The notes beneath the pieces were generated by a model. It saw nothing but the letters and a program-made list of their open reading frames with translations. It was not told the DNA's origin and made no database searches. From Microbacterium luteum (GTDB lineage: Bacteria > Actinomycetota > Actinomycetes > Actinomycetales > Microbacteriaceae): a stretch of 64,000 nucleotides of DNA. The DNA is taken from contig NZ_CP063814.1 of the NCBI RefSeq assembly GCF_015277875.1, positions 1,054,001 to 1,118,000 on the forward strand, in the 5' to 3' direction. This document shows positions 50,713 through 59,678 of the stretch, piece after piece. Position 1 is the stretch's first letter. Each line of letters begins with the position of its first letter. A program made the position numbers and the translations under genes.

Positions 50713-51639
50713 ATGCACACCGCGGAATACCCGGCACCCGACCGGACCTTGCTCCACCTCAGCGATACTCACCTGCGCGCCCCCGGCGCTCGCCTGTTCG
50801 ATGTGATCGACGGCGCGGAACGGATGCAGCGCACGCTCGCGAGCATCGTCGATTCCGGCGTGCGACCCGACGCCCTCATCTTCACCGGAGACCTCGCCGA
50901 CCTCGGCGAGCCCGAGGCGTACACCCGGCTGCGCTCCCTGGTCGAACCGGCCGCCGCCGCGATCGGTGCACGCGTGATGTGGGTCATGGGCAACCACGAC
51001 GATCGGGTGGCGTTCCGCTCTCGGCTCCTCGACGACGACAGCGGGGACGACGCGCCCTACGACCGCGTCGAGGAGATCGACGGTCTGCGCATCGTGACCC
51101 TCGACAGCTCCGTGCCCGGACACCACCACGGCGAGGTGTCCGACGAGCAGCTGGACTGGCTCGCGCAGGTGCTGCGCGAGCCCGCGCCTCTCGGCACCGT
51201 CCTCGCGATGCACCACCCGCCGGTTCCCGCGGTGCTCGATCTCGCAGCCAGTGTGGAGCTGCGCGAACAGCGCCGGTTGGCGAAGGTGCTGCGCGGCACC
51301 GACGTGCGGGCCGTCATCGCCGGCCACCTGCACTACTCGACCTTCGCGACCTTCGCCGGCATTCCGGTCTCCGTCGCCTCGTCGACCTGTTACGCACAAG
51401 ACCTCACGGTTCCCGTCGGCGGCACCCGACCGCAGGACGGCGCACAGTCGTACAACCTGGTGCACCTCTACGATGACACCGTCGTGCACTCGGTCGTCCC
51501 CGTCGACGTGCCCCGGGTGCTCGAGTACATCGATCCGGCGGAGTCGCAGCGCCGACTCGTCGCGGCCGACGTGCGGCCGTTCAGCTCGCCGTCGCGTGCG
51601 GCGTCGCCGTCGGACCGCGTCGCCCTGAGTCGGCGCTGA
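50713..51639 (+). CDS. Metallophosphoesterase (CpdA/Rv0805-like phosphodiesterase)
   Basis: Probably hydrolyses cyclic nucleotides or related phosphodiesters; 308 aa. The calcineurin-type metal motifs are complete and in order: LLHLSDTHLRA, FTGDLADLGE, MGNHDDR, MHHPPVP and AGHLHYSTFA. Layout fits the class III cyclic nucleotide phosphodiesterases of actinobacteria. GGGAG (50699-50703) precedes ATG 50713. Its final 59 bp overlap the 3' end of the convergent Stealth gene. Confidence 0.85.
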   Translation: MHTAEYPAPDRTLLHLSDTHLRAPGARLFDVIDGAERMQRTLASIVDSGVRPDALIFTGDLADLGEPEAYTRLRSLVEPAAAAIGARVMWVMGNHDDRVAFRSRLLDDDSGDDAPYDRVEEIDGLRIVTLDSSVPGHHHGEVSDEQLDWLAQVLREPAPLGTVLAMHHPPVPAVLDLAASVELREQRRLAKVLRGTDVRAVIAGHLHYSTFATFAGIPVSVASSTCYAQDLTVPVGGTRPQDGAQSYNLVHLYDDTVVHSVVPVDVPRVLEYIDPAESQRRLVAADVRPFSSPSRAASPSDRVALSRR

Positions 51640-53173
51640 GCTCGACGCGCTCCCACGGGGCGGGCACCGGGAACATCCTCTCGAGCGTGGTCCGGACCGT
51701 GTGGGCCCGCACCTCCTCGGGCACCTCGACCTCGCCGCCGTCGTTGAGGCAGAACATGTCGACCGCCTCACGGCCGGCCAGCCGCTCCATCCGACGCAGG
51801 CCGCTGCGCATCGTCGTCTGCACGTAGCGCGTGCGCGGACGGCTGGTCGGCACGGCACGGCCGGTCATCAGCGCGTAGTAGTGGTACAGGCTGTTGGTCA
51901 CCGAGATGTCCGTCGCTGCGCGGAAGCGCGAGCCGGCCGTGCGGGCGAAATCTTCGGGGAACTCCTGCTCGAGCTCGGCCATGACGCTGCGACGCAGCGG
52001 GGTCGCGCAGTGCTCGAGGTCGCGTGTGATGGTGCGGCCGAAGCGCTCCTTCAGGAGGGCCCGGTTCACGCGCAGTCCGTTGTCGTGCCCGCTGCGGTGC
52101 GGCCCCGGGGCGCCTGAGCCGATCCGCACGCCGCACTCGACGAACTTCGTCACCCCTGCCGGCGTGAAGAACATCTCCGGGTGCACGCGCCGTCCGAAGA
52201 ACATGTCGTCGTTGGAATAGAGGAAGTGCTCGGCGAGCCCGGGGATGCGGTGCAGCTGCGCCTCGACGGCGTGCGAATTGTGCGTGGGAAGCGTCGCCGG
52301 GTCGGCGAAGAAGTCCTCGCTGCGCACAATCGTCACCTTCGGGTGGTCGAGCAGCCACGACGGCGCGGGGGAGTCGGTGGCGATGAAGATGCGACGTACC
52401 CAGGGTGCATACATGTGCACGCTCCGCAGGGCGTAGCGAAGCTCGTCCACGTGCCGGTACCGCGCCGGGCCGTCGTCGCCGGCGCCGACGACGTATCCCG
52501 CCATGCGTGCCGCACGCTGGCGCTGGAAGTCGGTCGAGGAGCCGTCCACCCAGGAGAAGACGATGTCGATCTCGTCGGTGACCTCATCCGGCTGCGGATC
52601 GAACATCCCCTCCCACGTCCGCCACGACCGGCCATGGCGCTCGACCGTCGTCGCCACGAGGTCCGTCGCCGCGGTGCGGCGGCGCGAGAAGGTGTTGTCC
52701 GACGGTGCTTCCACGACATCGCTCGCGAAGCGCCAGAACTGCACGCGGACGCCGGTGGCGGCACCGTACCGCAGCCCGCCCGTGCGAGCGATCCGCGGAC
52801 GATAGACGCGCACGGCCGTCGGCGCGTCGGGGAGAGGGGCCGCATCCACCGCGAGCACCGCGGCGCTCTGCTTGAGCTTGACGTGCAGGGGCTCGTGCGC
52901 GCAGGCGCCCGCCAGGGCCGCGTGCGCCGCGGCGCGCTCGGCGAGGTCGACCACGAGGGCGAGGGTATGACGGTCGTGCCGGATCAGCCGGACGCCGACG
53001 CCGGCATCCTCCAGCACATCGCTCACGTAGATCAGGTCCTCGGCATGCGCCTGGTCGGGTGTGAGGCGATCGTGCACGAGGTGGAGCAGCCCGCGGTCGA
53101 CGACGACATCGTCACGCTGGAGCAGCGATGACCAGGGGTGCCGATCGAGCGGCAGAGAGGACACGACGGTCAT
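51581..53173 (-). CDS. Stealth family hexose-1-phosphate transferase
   Basis: Probably transfers a sugar-1-phosphate to a surface or capsular glycan; 530 aa. The conserved regions are visible: CR1 IDIVFSWVDGS (about 197-207), CR2 RYRHVDELRYALRSVHMYAP (about 240-260) with FIATD, CR3 HNSHAVEAQLHRIPGLAEHF followed by LYSNDDMFFGR (about 300-330), and CR4 near VDMFCLNDGG. Family members include capsule polymerases of pathogens and GlcNAc-1-phosphotransferase. There is no signal peptide. An upstream region of about 180 bp separates it from the divergent reductase gene. Confidence 0.87.
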   Translation of the reverse strand: MTVVSSLPLDRHPWSSLLQRDDVVVDRGLLHLVHDRLTPDQAHAEDLIYVSDVLEDAGVGVRLIRHDRHTLALVVDLAERAAAHAALAGACAHEPLHVKLKQSAAVLAVDAAPLPDAPTAVRVYRPRIARTGGLRYGAATGVRVQFWRFASDVVEAPSDNTFSRRRTAATDLVATTVERHGRSWRTWEGMFDPQPDEVTDEIDIVFSWVDGSSTDFQRQRAARMAGYVVGAGDDGPARYRHVDELRYALRSVHMYAPWVRRIFIATDSPAPSWLLDHPKVTIVRSEDFFADPATLPTHNSHAVEAQLHRIPGLAEHFLYSNDDMFFGRRVHPEMFFTPAGVTKFVECGVRIGSGAPGPHRSGHDNGLRVNRALLKERFGRTITRDLEHCATPLRRSVMAELEQEFPEDFARTAGSRFRAATDISVTNSLYHYYALMTGRAVPTSRPRTRYVQTTMRSGLRRMERLAGREAVDMFCLNDGGEVEVPEEVRAHTVRTTLERMFPVPAPWERVELSADSGRRGPTATPHATAS

Positions 53174-53343
53174 GGTGGTTCCTTCACACTGATGCAGGGG
53201 CGCTCTCGCCGCCGGCGGCGCAACCCTACGAGGAAACTATTACAGCACTGTTTCCCCCGTGTTCATGCGGGATGCGCGGCGGCTTCCGTCAGACGCTGTG
53301 AACCATCCGAGCGCCGCGCGCGTCGCCGTCCGACGGCGCGCGC

Positions 53344-53349
53344 TAGCCT
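53344..53349 (+). promoter_or_regulatory. Predicted -10 box of the YghZ-like gene
   Basis: TAGCCT, 6 nt before ATG 53356. Confidence 0.45.
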
Positions 53350-53355
53350 CGGATC

Positions 53356-54423
53356 ATGAGCGACGATTCCCGCTTCCGCCCCGACATCCCCGACCTCCAC
53401 CGTCCGTACACGGCGGCGCCGGAGCGCTACGACAGACGCGGGTACCGCCAGGTCGGGGCATCGGGTCTGTACCTGCCGGCCATCTCGCTCGGACTCTGGT
53501 GGAACTTCGGGGACAACATCCCCCTCGACAACCAGCGGGAGCTGCTGCGTCACGCCTTCGATCGCGGTATCACGCACTTCGATCTGGCGAACAACTACGG
53601 GCCTCCCTACGGCTCCGCGGAGAAGAACTTCGGGCGCATCTTCGCCGAAGACCTCCGCCCGTACCGCGACGAACTCATCATCTCGTCGAAGGCCGGATGG
53701 GACATGTGGCCCGGTCCCTATGGCGACTACGGTTCGCGAAAGTACATCCTCGCCAGTGCCGAGCAGTCGCTGCGGCGCATGGGACTGGACTACGTCGACA
53801 TCTTCTACTCCCACCGAGCCGACCCCGTGACGCCGGTGGCCGAGACGATCGCGGCGCTGGACACCCTCGTCCGCCAGGGCAAGGCGCTCTACGTGGGCAT
53901 CTCGTCGTACAGCGCCGAGCGCACCGTCGAGGCCGCGGCGGTCGCGCGCTCGCTCGGGACCCCGCTGGTGATCCACCAGCCGTCCTACTCCATGCTCAAC
54001 CGATGGGTCGAAGACGGCCTCACCAGGGCGCTGACCCAGGAGGGCATGGGTGCGATCGCCTTCACCCCGCTCGCGCAGGGGCTCCTCACCGACAAGTACC
54101 TCGGCGACGGCACCGCGGATCGCGCGCAGCAGCGATCGTCGCTGCCGGGCGGGGCGCTGTCGGAGGACGGGATCGCGACGCTGCGAGGTCTCAACGTGAT
54201 CGCGACCGAGCGTGGTCAGTCGCTCGCGCAGATGGCCCTGCAGTGGGTGCTGCGCGATCGCGTGGTCGCGTCGGCCCTCATCGGCGCTTCGCGCACCTCG
54301 CAGCTCGATGAGAACCTCGCCGCCCTCGACGGTCCCGCCTTCACAATGGAGGAGATCGAGCAGATCGACACCCTCGCCGGCGGGATCGACGTGGATCTCT
54401 GGGCGGACTCCGCGAAGCTGTGA
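53356..54423 (+). CDS. Aldo/keto reductase, L-glyceraldehyde-3-phosphate reductase (YghZ/MgrA)-like
   Basis: An NADPH-dependent reductase of 355 aa. The motif [20 protein letters not shown] and [20 protein letters not shown] (catalytic Asp and Tyr) mark the YghZ/MgrA subgroup. [20 protein letters not shown] carries the catalytic Lys, and [10 protein letters not shown] the His. The C-terminal NADPH loop is [19 protein letters not shown]. It is followed within 5 bp by ispE, which could be co-expressed, though the pairing has no clear metabolic logic. Confidence 0.88.
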   Translation: MSDDSRFRPDIPDLHRPYTAAPERYDRRGYRQVGASGLYLPAISLGLWWNFGDNIPLDNQRELLRHAFDRGITHFDLANNYGPPYGSAEKNFGRIFAEDLRPYRDELIISSKAGWDMWPGPYGDYGSRKYILASAEQSLRRMGLDYVDIFYSHRADPVTPVAETIAALDTLVRQGKALYVGISSYSAERTVEAAAVARSLGTPLVIHQPSYSMLNRWVEDGLTRALTQEGMGAIAFTPLAQGLLTDKYLGDGTADRAQQRSSLPGGALSEDGIATLRGLNVIATERGQSLAQMALQWVLRDRVVASALIGASRTSQLDENLAALDGPAFTMEEIEQIDTLAGGIDVDLWADSAKL

Positions 54424-54428
54424 GCATC

Positions 54429-55343
54429 ATGGCCGTCTCCGATCGCGTGCACGTGCGCGCGCCGGGCAAGCTGAACCTCTTCTTCGAGGTGGGTGCGGCC
54501 CAGGATGACGGCTATCACGACGTCGCTTCCGCCTATCAGGCCGTGTCGCTCTGGGAGGACGTGTACGCCCAGCCCGCCGACGGCTTCACCCTCAGCGTCA
54601 GCGGCTCGGTCGACGTCTCGGGGGTGCCCGCCGACGACCGGAACCTCGCCCTGCGCGCGGCCCGCCTCATCGCGCGCCGGCTCGATCACGAGGGTGGCGT
54701 GCATCTCGACATCGTCAAGCACGTGCCGGTCGCCGGGGGGATGGGTGGCGGCTCGGCCGACGCCGCTGCCGCGCTCGTCGCGTGCGACGCGCTGTGGGGC
54801 GGTGATCTCGGCTCGGCCGAACTGCACCGCATGGCGGCACGTCTCGGCGCAGACGTGCCGTTCGCCCTCATGGGCGGCACGGCCGTCGGAACGGGTCGGG
54901 GCGATCAGCTCAGTCCTGCCCTCGCAAAGGGTCGCTTCGACTGGGTGCTCGTCACCGTCGACGGGGGATTGTCGACCCCGGATGTCTACGGTCGTCTCGA
55001 CGAGATGCGGCGACGCCCCGACATCCGCCCCGCGCCCGGGTCGCCCGCCGTTGAGCCGGGCGTGCTCCACGCGCTTCGCGCGGGGGATCCGGTCGCGCTC
55101 GCCGAGCACGCTCGGAACGACCTGCAGGTCGCGGCTCTGAGCCTGCGCCCAGACCTTCGCGACCTGCTGGAGGACGGCGAGAGCGCGGGAGCGCTCACGG
55201 GGATGGTGTCGGGCTCCGGCCCGACCGTCGCCTTCCTCGCGGACGGGCCCGAGGCCGCGCTCGACCTGCAGGTGACGCTCTCGGCCGCCGGTCACCGCGC
55301 GCTTCATGTGCACGGTCCGGTGCACGGGGCCCGCATCGTCTGA
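54429..55343 (+). CDS. ispE: 4-diphosphocytidyl-2-C-methyl-D-erythritol kinase
   Basis: A GHMP kinase of the MEP isoprenoid pathway; 304 aa. Substrate motif [12 protein letters not shown] (about 12-23), the ATP loop [20 protein letters not shown] (about 100-118) and the C-terminal glycine loop [13 protein letters not shown] (about 260) are all present. ATG 54429 is taken; a GTG at 54420 overlapping the previous stop is also possible. In other actinobacteria ispE usually follows rsmA and precedes an ABC-F gene; here foreign blocks lie on both sides. Confidence 0.93.
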   Translation: MAVSDRVHVRAPGKLNLFFEVGAAQDDGYHDVASAYQAVSLWEDVYAQPADGFTLSVSGSVDVSGVPADDRNLALRAARLIARRLDHEGGVHLDIVKHVPVAGGMGGGSADAAAALVACDALWGGDLGSAELHRMAARLGADVPFALMGGTAVGTGRGDQLSPALAKGRFDWVLVTVDGGLSTPDVYGRLDEMRRRPDIRPAPGSPAVEPGVLHALRAGDPVALAEHARNDLQVAALSLRPDLRDLLEDGESAGALTGMVSGSGPTVAFLADGPEAALDLQVTLSAAGHRALHVHGPVHGARIV

Positions 55344-55446
55344 GCGGCTCCCTAGCGCATGGGGCCGGACCGCGCAATGTTCCCGGCCGTCCGCCTTCGT
55401 GTCGTTGCCAGCCGCTACGGTGGTGAGCACGTCCTCGGGAGGAATC

Positions 55447-55746
55447 ATGAAGGCACGACTGCACGGCTCGGTGATCGCCGAGGCCGACGAGAGCGACCTC
55501 GTCCGCATCGAAGGCAACTGGTACTGGCCGCCCGTCAGCGTCTCAGACGGTGTGCTTGCCGAGAGCCCCACCGCGTACACCTGCCCGTGGAAAGGCGCCG
55601 CGCAGTACTACAACGTGACCGCCGCGGGCCAGACGCTGGACGACGGCGCGTGGGCGTACCCGGATCTCCGCCCGGGCGCGGTGGACCGCGTCGGTGTCGA
55701 CTTCGCCGGCTACATCGCCTTCGACCGGGGCATCGAGATCTCCTGA
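55447..55746 (+). CDS. DUF427 domain protein
   Basis: A 99-aa protein covering one DUF427 domain. Conserved stretches are GNWYWPPVSV, TAYTCPWKGAAQYYNV and the closing YIAFDRGIEI. Function is not established. GGAGGA (55438-55443) lies just upstream of ATG 55447. It precedes the osmoprotectant transporter by 65 bp but no functional link is evident. Confidence 0.85.
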   Translation: MKARLHGSVIAEADESDLVRIEGNWYWPPVSVSDGVLAESPTAYTCPWKGAAQYYNVTAAGQTLDDGAWAYPDLRPGAVDRVGVDFAGYIAFDRGIEIS

Positions 55747-55811
55747 CCCGCGGAGGCCGCCACCCGCGGCCGACGGTTCCCCGGGCGACCGCACGACGAC
55801 AGAGAGCGACG

Positions 55812-56675
55812 ATGGCCGACACGACTCCCGCAGCCTCGGCGGATGCCCCCGGCGGCATCGACTTCCGCGACGTGACCAAGGTCTTTCCCGACGGCACGCG
55901 TGCGGTGGGGGAGTTCCGTCTCCACGTTCCTCCGCACAAGACCACGGTCCTGGTCGGTTCGTCGGGTTCCGGCAAGACCACGCTTCTGCGCATGATCAAC
56001 AGGATGGTCGAGCCCTCTTCGGGCTCGATCTCGATCGACGGCGACGACATCGCCGATCGAGACCCGGTGTCCCTGCGCCGGAGCATCGGCTACGTGATGC
56101 AGAACTCGGGCCTGATGCCCCATTTCACCGTGCTCGACAACATCACCACGGTTCCCGTGCTGCGGGGAACCCCGCGACGTGACGCTCGTGCCCGGGCGCT
56201 CGACCTCATGGATACCGTCGGCCTGGACCGCTCGATGGCCGACCGCTACCCGAGTCAGCTGTCGGGCGGGCAGCAGCAGCGCGTGGGTGTGGCGCGCGGC
56301 CTGGCGGCCGAGCCCAACATCCTCCTGATGGACGAGCCCTTCGGCGCGGTCGACCCGATCGTGCGGGCGGAGCTGCAGGAGGAGCTCCTGCGGCTTCAGC
56401 GCGAGATCGGGAAGACGATCGTGTTCGTCACGCACGACATCGACGAGGCGTTCCTGCTGGGCGACCAGGTGGTGATCCTCGAGAAGGGCGCCGAGGTCGC
56501 GCAGATCGGCACGCCGAACGAGATCACCGAGAACCCCGCGAGCGCGTTCGTGGAGAGCTTCATCGGGGCAGACAGGGGCAAGCGTGCGCTCCATCTGAAG
56601 AAGACCGACCGCGGCACCGTCGTCGTCGACGGCGAGGGGCGCGCGCAGGGGGCGCTCGTCGAGGAAGGCGGGTGA
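55812..56675 (+). CDS. Osmoprotectant ABC transporter ATP-binding protein (OpuCA/ProV-like)
   Basis: Energises betaine/choline-type uptake; 287 aa. Walker A is GSSGSGKTT (about 57), followed by RMINRMVEPSSGSISIDGDD, the signature LSGGQQQRVGVARGLA, Walker B ILLMDEPFGAVDPIVR and the H-loop VFVTHDIDEAF, all of the ProV/OpuCA subtype. No CBS pair is present, so the part after about 245 is short compared with OpuCA proteins that sense ionic strength. It is first of a four-gene operon. Confidence 0.9.
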   Translation: MADTTPAASADAPGGIDFRDVTKVFPDGTRAVGEFRLHVPPHKTTVLVGSSGSGKTTLLRMINRMVEPSSGSISIDGDDIADRDPVSLRRSIGYVMQNSGLMPHFTVLDNITTVPVLRGTPRRDARARALDLMDTVGLDRSMADRYPSQLSGGQQQRVGVARGLAAEPNILLMDEPFGAVDPIVRAELQEELLRLQREIGKTIVFVTHDIDEAFLLGDQVVILEKGAEVAQIGTPNEITENPASAFVESFIGADRGKRALHLKKTDRGTVVVDGEGRAQGALVEEGG

Positions 56676-56676
56676 C

Positions 56677-57369
56677 GTGGACTGGGTCCTCGACAACCTC
56701 GACCTCATCGGCGAGCTGACACTGATCCACCTGCGGCAGAGCATCCTCGCGATCGTCATCGGATTCGTGCTGTCGGTGCCGCTGGGGTGGGTGGCGTTCC
56801 GATTCCGGCTGCTGCGCAGCGGCATCATCACCGTGGTCGGGCTGCTCTACACGATCCCCTCGCTCGCGCTGCTGATGATCCTGCCCACGATCTTCGGGTA
56901 CAGCGCGATCAGCGAGATCAACCTGATCGTGGCGCTCACCATCTACGCGCTCGCGATCATGGTGCGATCGGTGTCCGACGGTCTGCAGTCGGTCGACTCC
57001 GGGGTGCGGCAGGCCTCGACGGCCGTGGGGTTCGGCGGCGCGCGCAGATTCTGGGCCGTCGAGTTCCCCCTGGCCGGTCCCGTGATCCTGGCCGGCCTGC
57101 GGGTGACGGCGGTCAGCACGATCTCGCTTGCGACCGTCGGAATCCTGATCGGTGTCACCAACCTCGGGTACCTCTTCACGAACGGACTCCAGCGGCGGAT
57201 CATCCCCGAGGTGCTCGCGGGGGTCGTCGCCGTGGTCGTCATCGCGCTTCTCATCGACTACCTCCTGGTGCTCACCGGTCGCGCCCTCATGCCGTGGTCA
57301 CGGCAACCCTCGCGTCGTGAGCGTCGTCGGGCGCGGCGCGTGCTCGCCGGGGCGGAGGCTCCCGCGTGA
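56677..57369 (+). CDS. Osmoprotectant ABC transporter permease (OpuCB-like)
   Basis: A membrane subunit of 230 aa with about five helices. The EAA-type loop is QASTAVGFGGARRFWAVEFPLAGPVILAG in meaning (about 110-135), and IPSLALLMILPTIFGY is typical of the family. GTG 56677 starts 1 bp after the ATPase stop with GGAAGGCGGG upstream. The stop overlaps the next permease start (GTGA). Confidence 0.88.
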   Translation: MDWVLDNLDLIGELTLIHLRQSILAIVIGFVLSVPLGWVAFRFRLLRSGIITVVGLLYTIPSLALLMILPTIFGYSAISEINLIVALTIYALAIMVRSVSDGLQSVDSGVRQASTAVGFGGARRFWAVEFPLAGPVILAGLRVTAVSTISLATVGILIGVTNLGYLFTNGLQRRIIPEVLAGVVAVVVIALLIDYLLVLTGRALMPWSRQPSRRERRRARRVLAGAEAPA

Positions 57370-58100
57370 ACCTCATCATCAACGCCTTCGTGTGGCTGGC
57401 GAACCCCGAGCGGTGGAGCGGACCCACCGGCATACCGGTGGCACTCGCGCAGCACCTCGGGTTCACGTTCCTCTCGGTGCTCATCGCCGCCGTCGTCGCC
57501 GTCCCGGTCGGGTGGGCGATCGGCCATACCGGCCGCGGGCGCGAACTGGCTGTCGCCGTGTCGGGCGCGGCGCGCGCGATCCCGTCCTTCGGTCTCCTCG
57601 TGCTTCTCGTGCTGCTCCTCGGGGTGCTGCAGACGGGCCTCGCCGCCGTGGTGACCTTCGTGCTGCTGGGGATTCCGTCGATCCTCGCCGGCGCGTACAC
57701 CGGGTTCGAGGCCGTCGACCGGCGCATCATCGACGCCGGGCGGGCCATGGGCATGACCGAGTGGCAGATCCTCTGGCGGATCGAGGTTCCGCTCGGCCTG
57801 CCGCTCCTGGTGTCCGGATTGCGTGCCGCGACCCTTCAGATCGTCGCGACGGTCACCATCGCCGCGTACGTCGGCCTCGGCGGGCTCGGCCAGTACATCA
57901 TCCAGGGCATCAACCTCAATCGCTTCGACCAGGTGCTCGCCGGGGCGATCCTCGTCGCGGCGCTGGCGCTTCTGCTCGACGCGGTCTTCGCCGTTCTCGA
58001 GCGACTCGTCGTGCCGCGAGGCGTGCGCGCCGGTCGCGTGTCGAGCTCGGGTCCGACCGGCCGGCGCTCGCACGCCGCGGCGGCGCCGGCATCCTCCTGA
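57366..58100 (+). CDS. Osmoprotectant ABC transporter permease (OpuCD-like)
   Basis: A second permease of 244 aa with about six helices. Family stretches are SGAARAIPSFGLLVLLVLLL, IIDAGRAMGMTEWQILWRIE (EAA loop) and AAYVGLGGLGQYIIQGINLN. It pairs with the preceding permease to form the channel. GTG 57366 overlaps the previous stop codon. Confidence 0.88.
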   Translation: MNLIINAFVWLANPERWSGPTGIPVALAQHLGFTFLSVLIAAVVAVPVGWAIGHTGRGRELAVAVSGAARAIPSFGLLVLLVLLLGVLQTGLAAVVTFVLLGIPSILAGAYTGFEAVDRRIIDAGRAMGMTEWQILWRIEVPLGLPLLVSGLRAATLQIVATVTIAAYVGLGGLGQYIIQGINLNRFDQVLAGAILVAALALLLDAVFAVLERLVVPRGVRAGRVSSSGPTGRRSHAAAAPASS

Positions 58101-58138
58101 CCAACGAACCCCTACCATCCGGAGAAAAGGACAGCAGC

Positions 58139-59056
58139 ATGTTCACAGCAAGCAAGAGATTCGCCTTCGGTGCGGCGCTCGCCACGAGCGCCGCCCTCGT
58201 GCTCGCCGCGTGCGGATCGAGCGATCCCCTCGCGGAGGACCCCGCCGACGGCGGGACTGCGGAAGGCGGCGACACGATCGTCGTCGGCTCGCAGGCCTAC
58301 TACTCCAACGAGATCATCGCCGAGATCTACGCGCAGGCCCTGGAAGGGGCCGGCTTCGACGTCGAGCGCCAGTTCAACATCGGCCAGCGCGACGCGTACA
58401 TGCCCGAGATCGAGTCGGGCAACATCACCGTCTTCCCGGAGTACAGCGGCAACCTGCTGCAGTACTTCGACCCTGAGACCGAGGCGCGCACGGCGGACGA
58501 CGTGTACGCGGCGCTCGAGGAGGCCCTTCCGGAGAACCTCGCGGTCCTCGATCAGGCCGAGGCGAGCGACCAGGACTCCTACACCGTCACGGCGGAGTTC
58601 GCCGAGGAGAACGGACTCACCTCGATCGGTGATCTCGCCGGTGTGTCGGATGCCCTCACGCTCGGCGGACCGCCCGAGCTCGCTGAGCGTCCCTACGGCC
58701 CCGACGGACTCGCCGAGACGTACGGCGTGGAGGTCACGTTCTCGCCGACCGGCGACACCACCGTCGAGAGCCTCGTGGCCGGCCAGGTCGACGTGGCGAA
58801 CGTGTTCACGGCGGATCCGCGCATCCAGACCCAGGATCTCGTCGTGCTGGAAGACCCCGAGGGGCTGTTCCTGGCTTCGAACGTCGTTCCCGTCGTGAGC
58901 GCGGATGTCGCCGACGAGATCGCCGAGACGATCGACGCGGTCAGCGCGGCGCTCACCGCCGACGCCCTCGTGGCCCTGAACGTGCAGAGCACCGAGGACC
59001 AGATGTCGCCGGAGGACATCGCGACGCAGTTCCTGTCGGAGAACGGTCTCGCCTGA
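58139..59056 (+). CDS. Osmoprotectant ABC transporter substrate-binding lipoprotein (OpuCC/ProX-like)
   Basis: Captures glycine betaine, choline or a similar compound; 305 aa. It has a lipoprotein signal with lipobox VLAAC (Cys25), an acidic linker, then an OpuAC fold: IVVGSQAYYSNEIIAEIYAQ, VFPEYSGNLLQYF and DVANVFTADPRIQ. Ligand-cage aromatics are present (Tyr pair in QAYYSN, Tyr in EYSG). The ATG at 58139 has GGAGAAAAGG upstream (58120-58129). A strong terminator follows. An overlapping longer open frame reading from 57152 is not coding for this product. Confidence 0.9.
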   Translation: MFTASKRFAFGAALATSAALVLAACGSSDPLAEDPADGGTAEGGDTIVVGSQAYYSNEIIAEIYAQALEGAGFDVERQFNIGQRDAYMPEIESGNITVFPEYSGNLLQYFDPETEARTADDVYAALEEALPENLAVLDQAEASDQDSYTVTAEFAEENGLTSIGDLAGVSDALTLGGPPELAERPYGPDGLAETYGVEVTFSPTGDTTVESLVAGQVDVANVFTADPRIQTQDLVVLEDPEGLFLASNVVPVVSADVADEIAETIDAVSAALTADALVALNVQSTEDQMSPEDIATQFLSENGLA

Positions 59057-59069
59057 TCCGTCCCGCCAG

Positions 59070-59105
59070 AAAGGGCCTCACCGTCCGTAGACGGTGAGGC
59101 CCTTT
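59070..59105 (+). terminator. Rho-independent terminator of the osmoprotectant operon
   Basis: A 16-bp stem (59070-59085 with 59090-59105), loop CGTA, ending in TTTT. A classic intrinsic terminator, the clearest in the window. Confidence 0.9.
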
Positions 59106-59201
59106 TGTGCTCCCTCGAACCACCCCGATCTTGTCGAGACGACCCGTTGTCGCCGCGAACAGCGGGGTGGTTCGACGCGAAAGGGGTGGTTCGGTGGGGC
59201 G

Positions 59202-59360
59202 TCAGCGCAGGAACGCGTTCCAGAAGCCCTTCTTCGCGGGCGTGTCGTGGCCGGCGCAGCGCTGAGAGCGGGGGACGCCGGCGAGCGCCTGCTCGACGTG
59301 CTGTCCGCATCCGGCCCAGGTCGCCTTTCCGCAGGTCTTGCAGGTGGTCTGTCGGCACAT
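59202..59360 (-). CDS. Small cysteine-rich (zinc-ribbon-like) protein
   Basis: 52 aa with Cys at 2, 7, 10, 18 and 35 and His at 21 and 38. The core CKTCGKATWAGCGQHVEQAL resembles a short zinc-binding protein family common in actinobacteria, function unknown. The ribosome site GAAAGGGG is 6 nt before ATG 59360. It lies 27 bp downstream of the CstR-like gene on the same strand and is probably the last gene of that operon. A C-x2-C plus a third Cys and a His suggest zinc or a reactive-sulfur role; this is inference. Confidence 0.7.
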   Translation of the reverse strand: MCRQTTCKTCGKATWAGCGQHVEQALAGVPRSQRCAGHDTPAKKGFWNAFLR

Positions 59361-59387
59361 GTGGTGCCCCTTTCTCGGTCGTTTCGT

Positions 59388-59678
59388 TCAGGCGAGGGTG
59401 AGGAAGAGCTTCTCGAGCTCGTCGGTGGTCAGCCCTTCGGCCGCCTCCGCCCCTTCGGGGTCGACGACGCAATCGCGCATCGCGGTCGAGACGATCGCGA
59501 ATCCGGCGCGATCGAGTGCGCTGGTGACCGCGGCGAGCTGCGTGACGACCTCGCGGCAGCCCGCATCTGATTCGACCGCGGTGATGACCGCGTTCAGCTG
59601 ACCCTGGGCCCGCCGCAGCCGGTTGAGGATCCTCTTGCGGGCCGCGGCCTGCTCCTCGGGGGTGCCGGTGATCATCAT
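59388..59678 (-). CDS. CsoR/CstR family (DUF156) sulfur- or metal-sensing repressor, CstR-like
   Basis: An all-helical DNA-binding repressor of 96 aa. The family segment RILNRLRRAQGQLNAVITAV is at about 16-35. Two cysteines, Cys41 (DAGCREVV) and Cys70 (MRDCVVDP), are 29 residues apart, the spacing of the reactive pair in CstR and of two copper ligands in CsoR. The copper-ligand histidine of CsoR, four residues before the second Cys, is Ala here. Persulfide/sulfite sensing is therefore more likely than copper sensing. The first ATG (59678) has AGGAG 7 nt upstream and overlaps the upstream gene's stop. Two operators lie in front of the operon. Confidence 0.83.
   Translation of the reverse strand: MMITGTPEEQAAARKRILNRLRRAQGQLNAVITAVESDAGCREVVTQLAAVTSALDRAGFAIVSTAMRDCVVDPEGAEAAEGLTTDELEKLFLTLA

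Noticed and set aside
57152..58138. Upstream extension of the osmoprotectant binding-protein frame (634 codons in total)
   Set aside because: The upstream part is Arg/Pro-rich shadow of the two permeases. The lipoprotein signal peptide and ribosome binding site fix the start at 58139.
59388..59678. Copper-sensing CsoR
   Set aside because: The histidine of the copper site is replaced by Ala and the neighbours are sulfur-handling genes, so CstR-like sensing is favoured.
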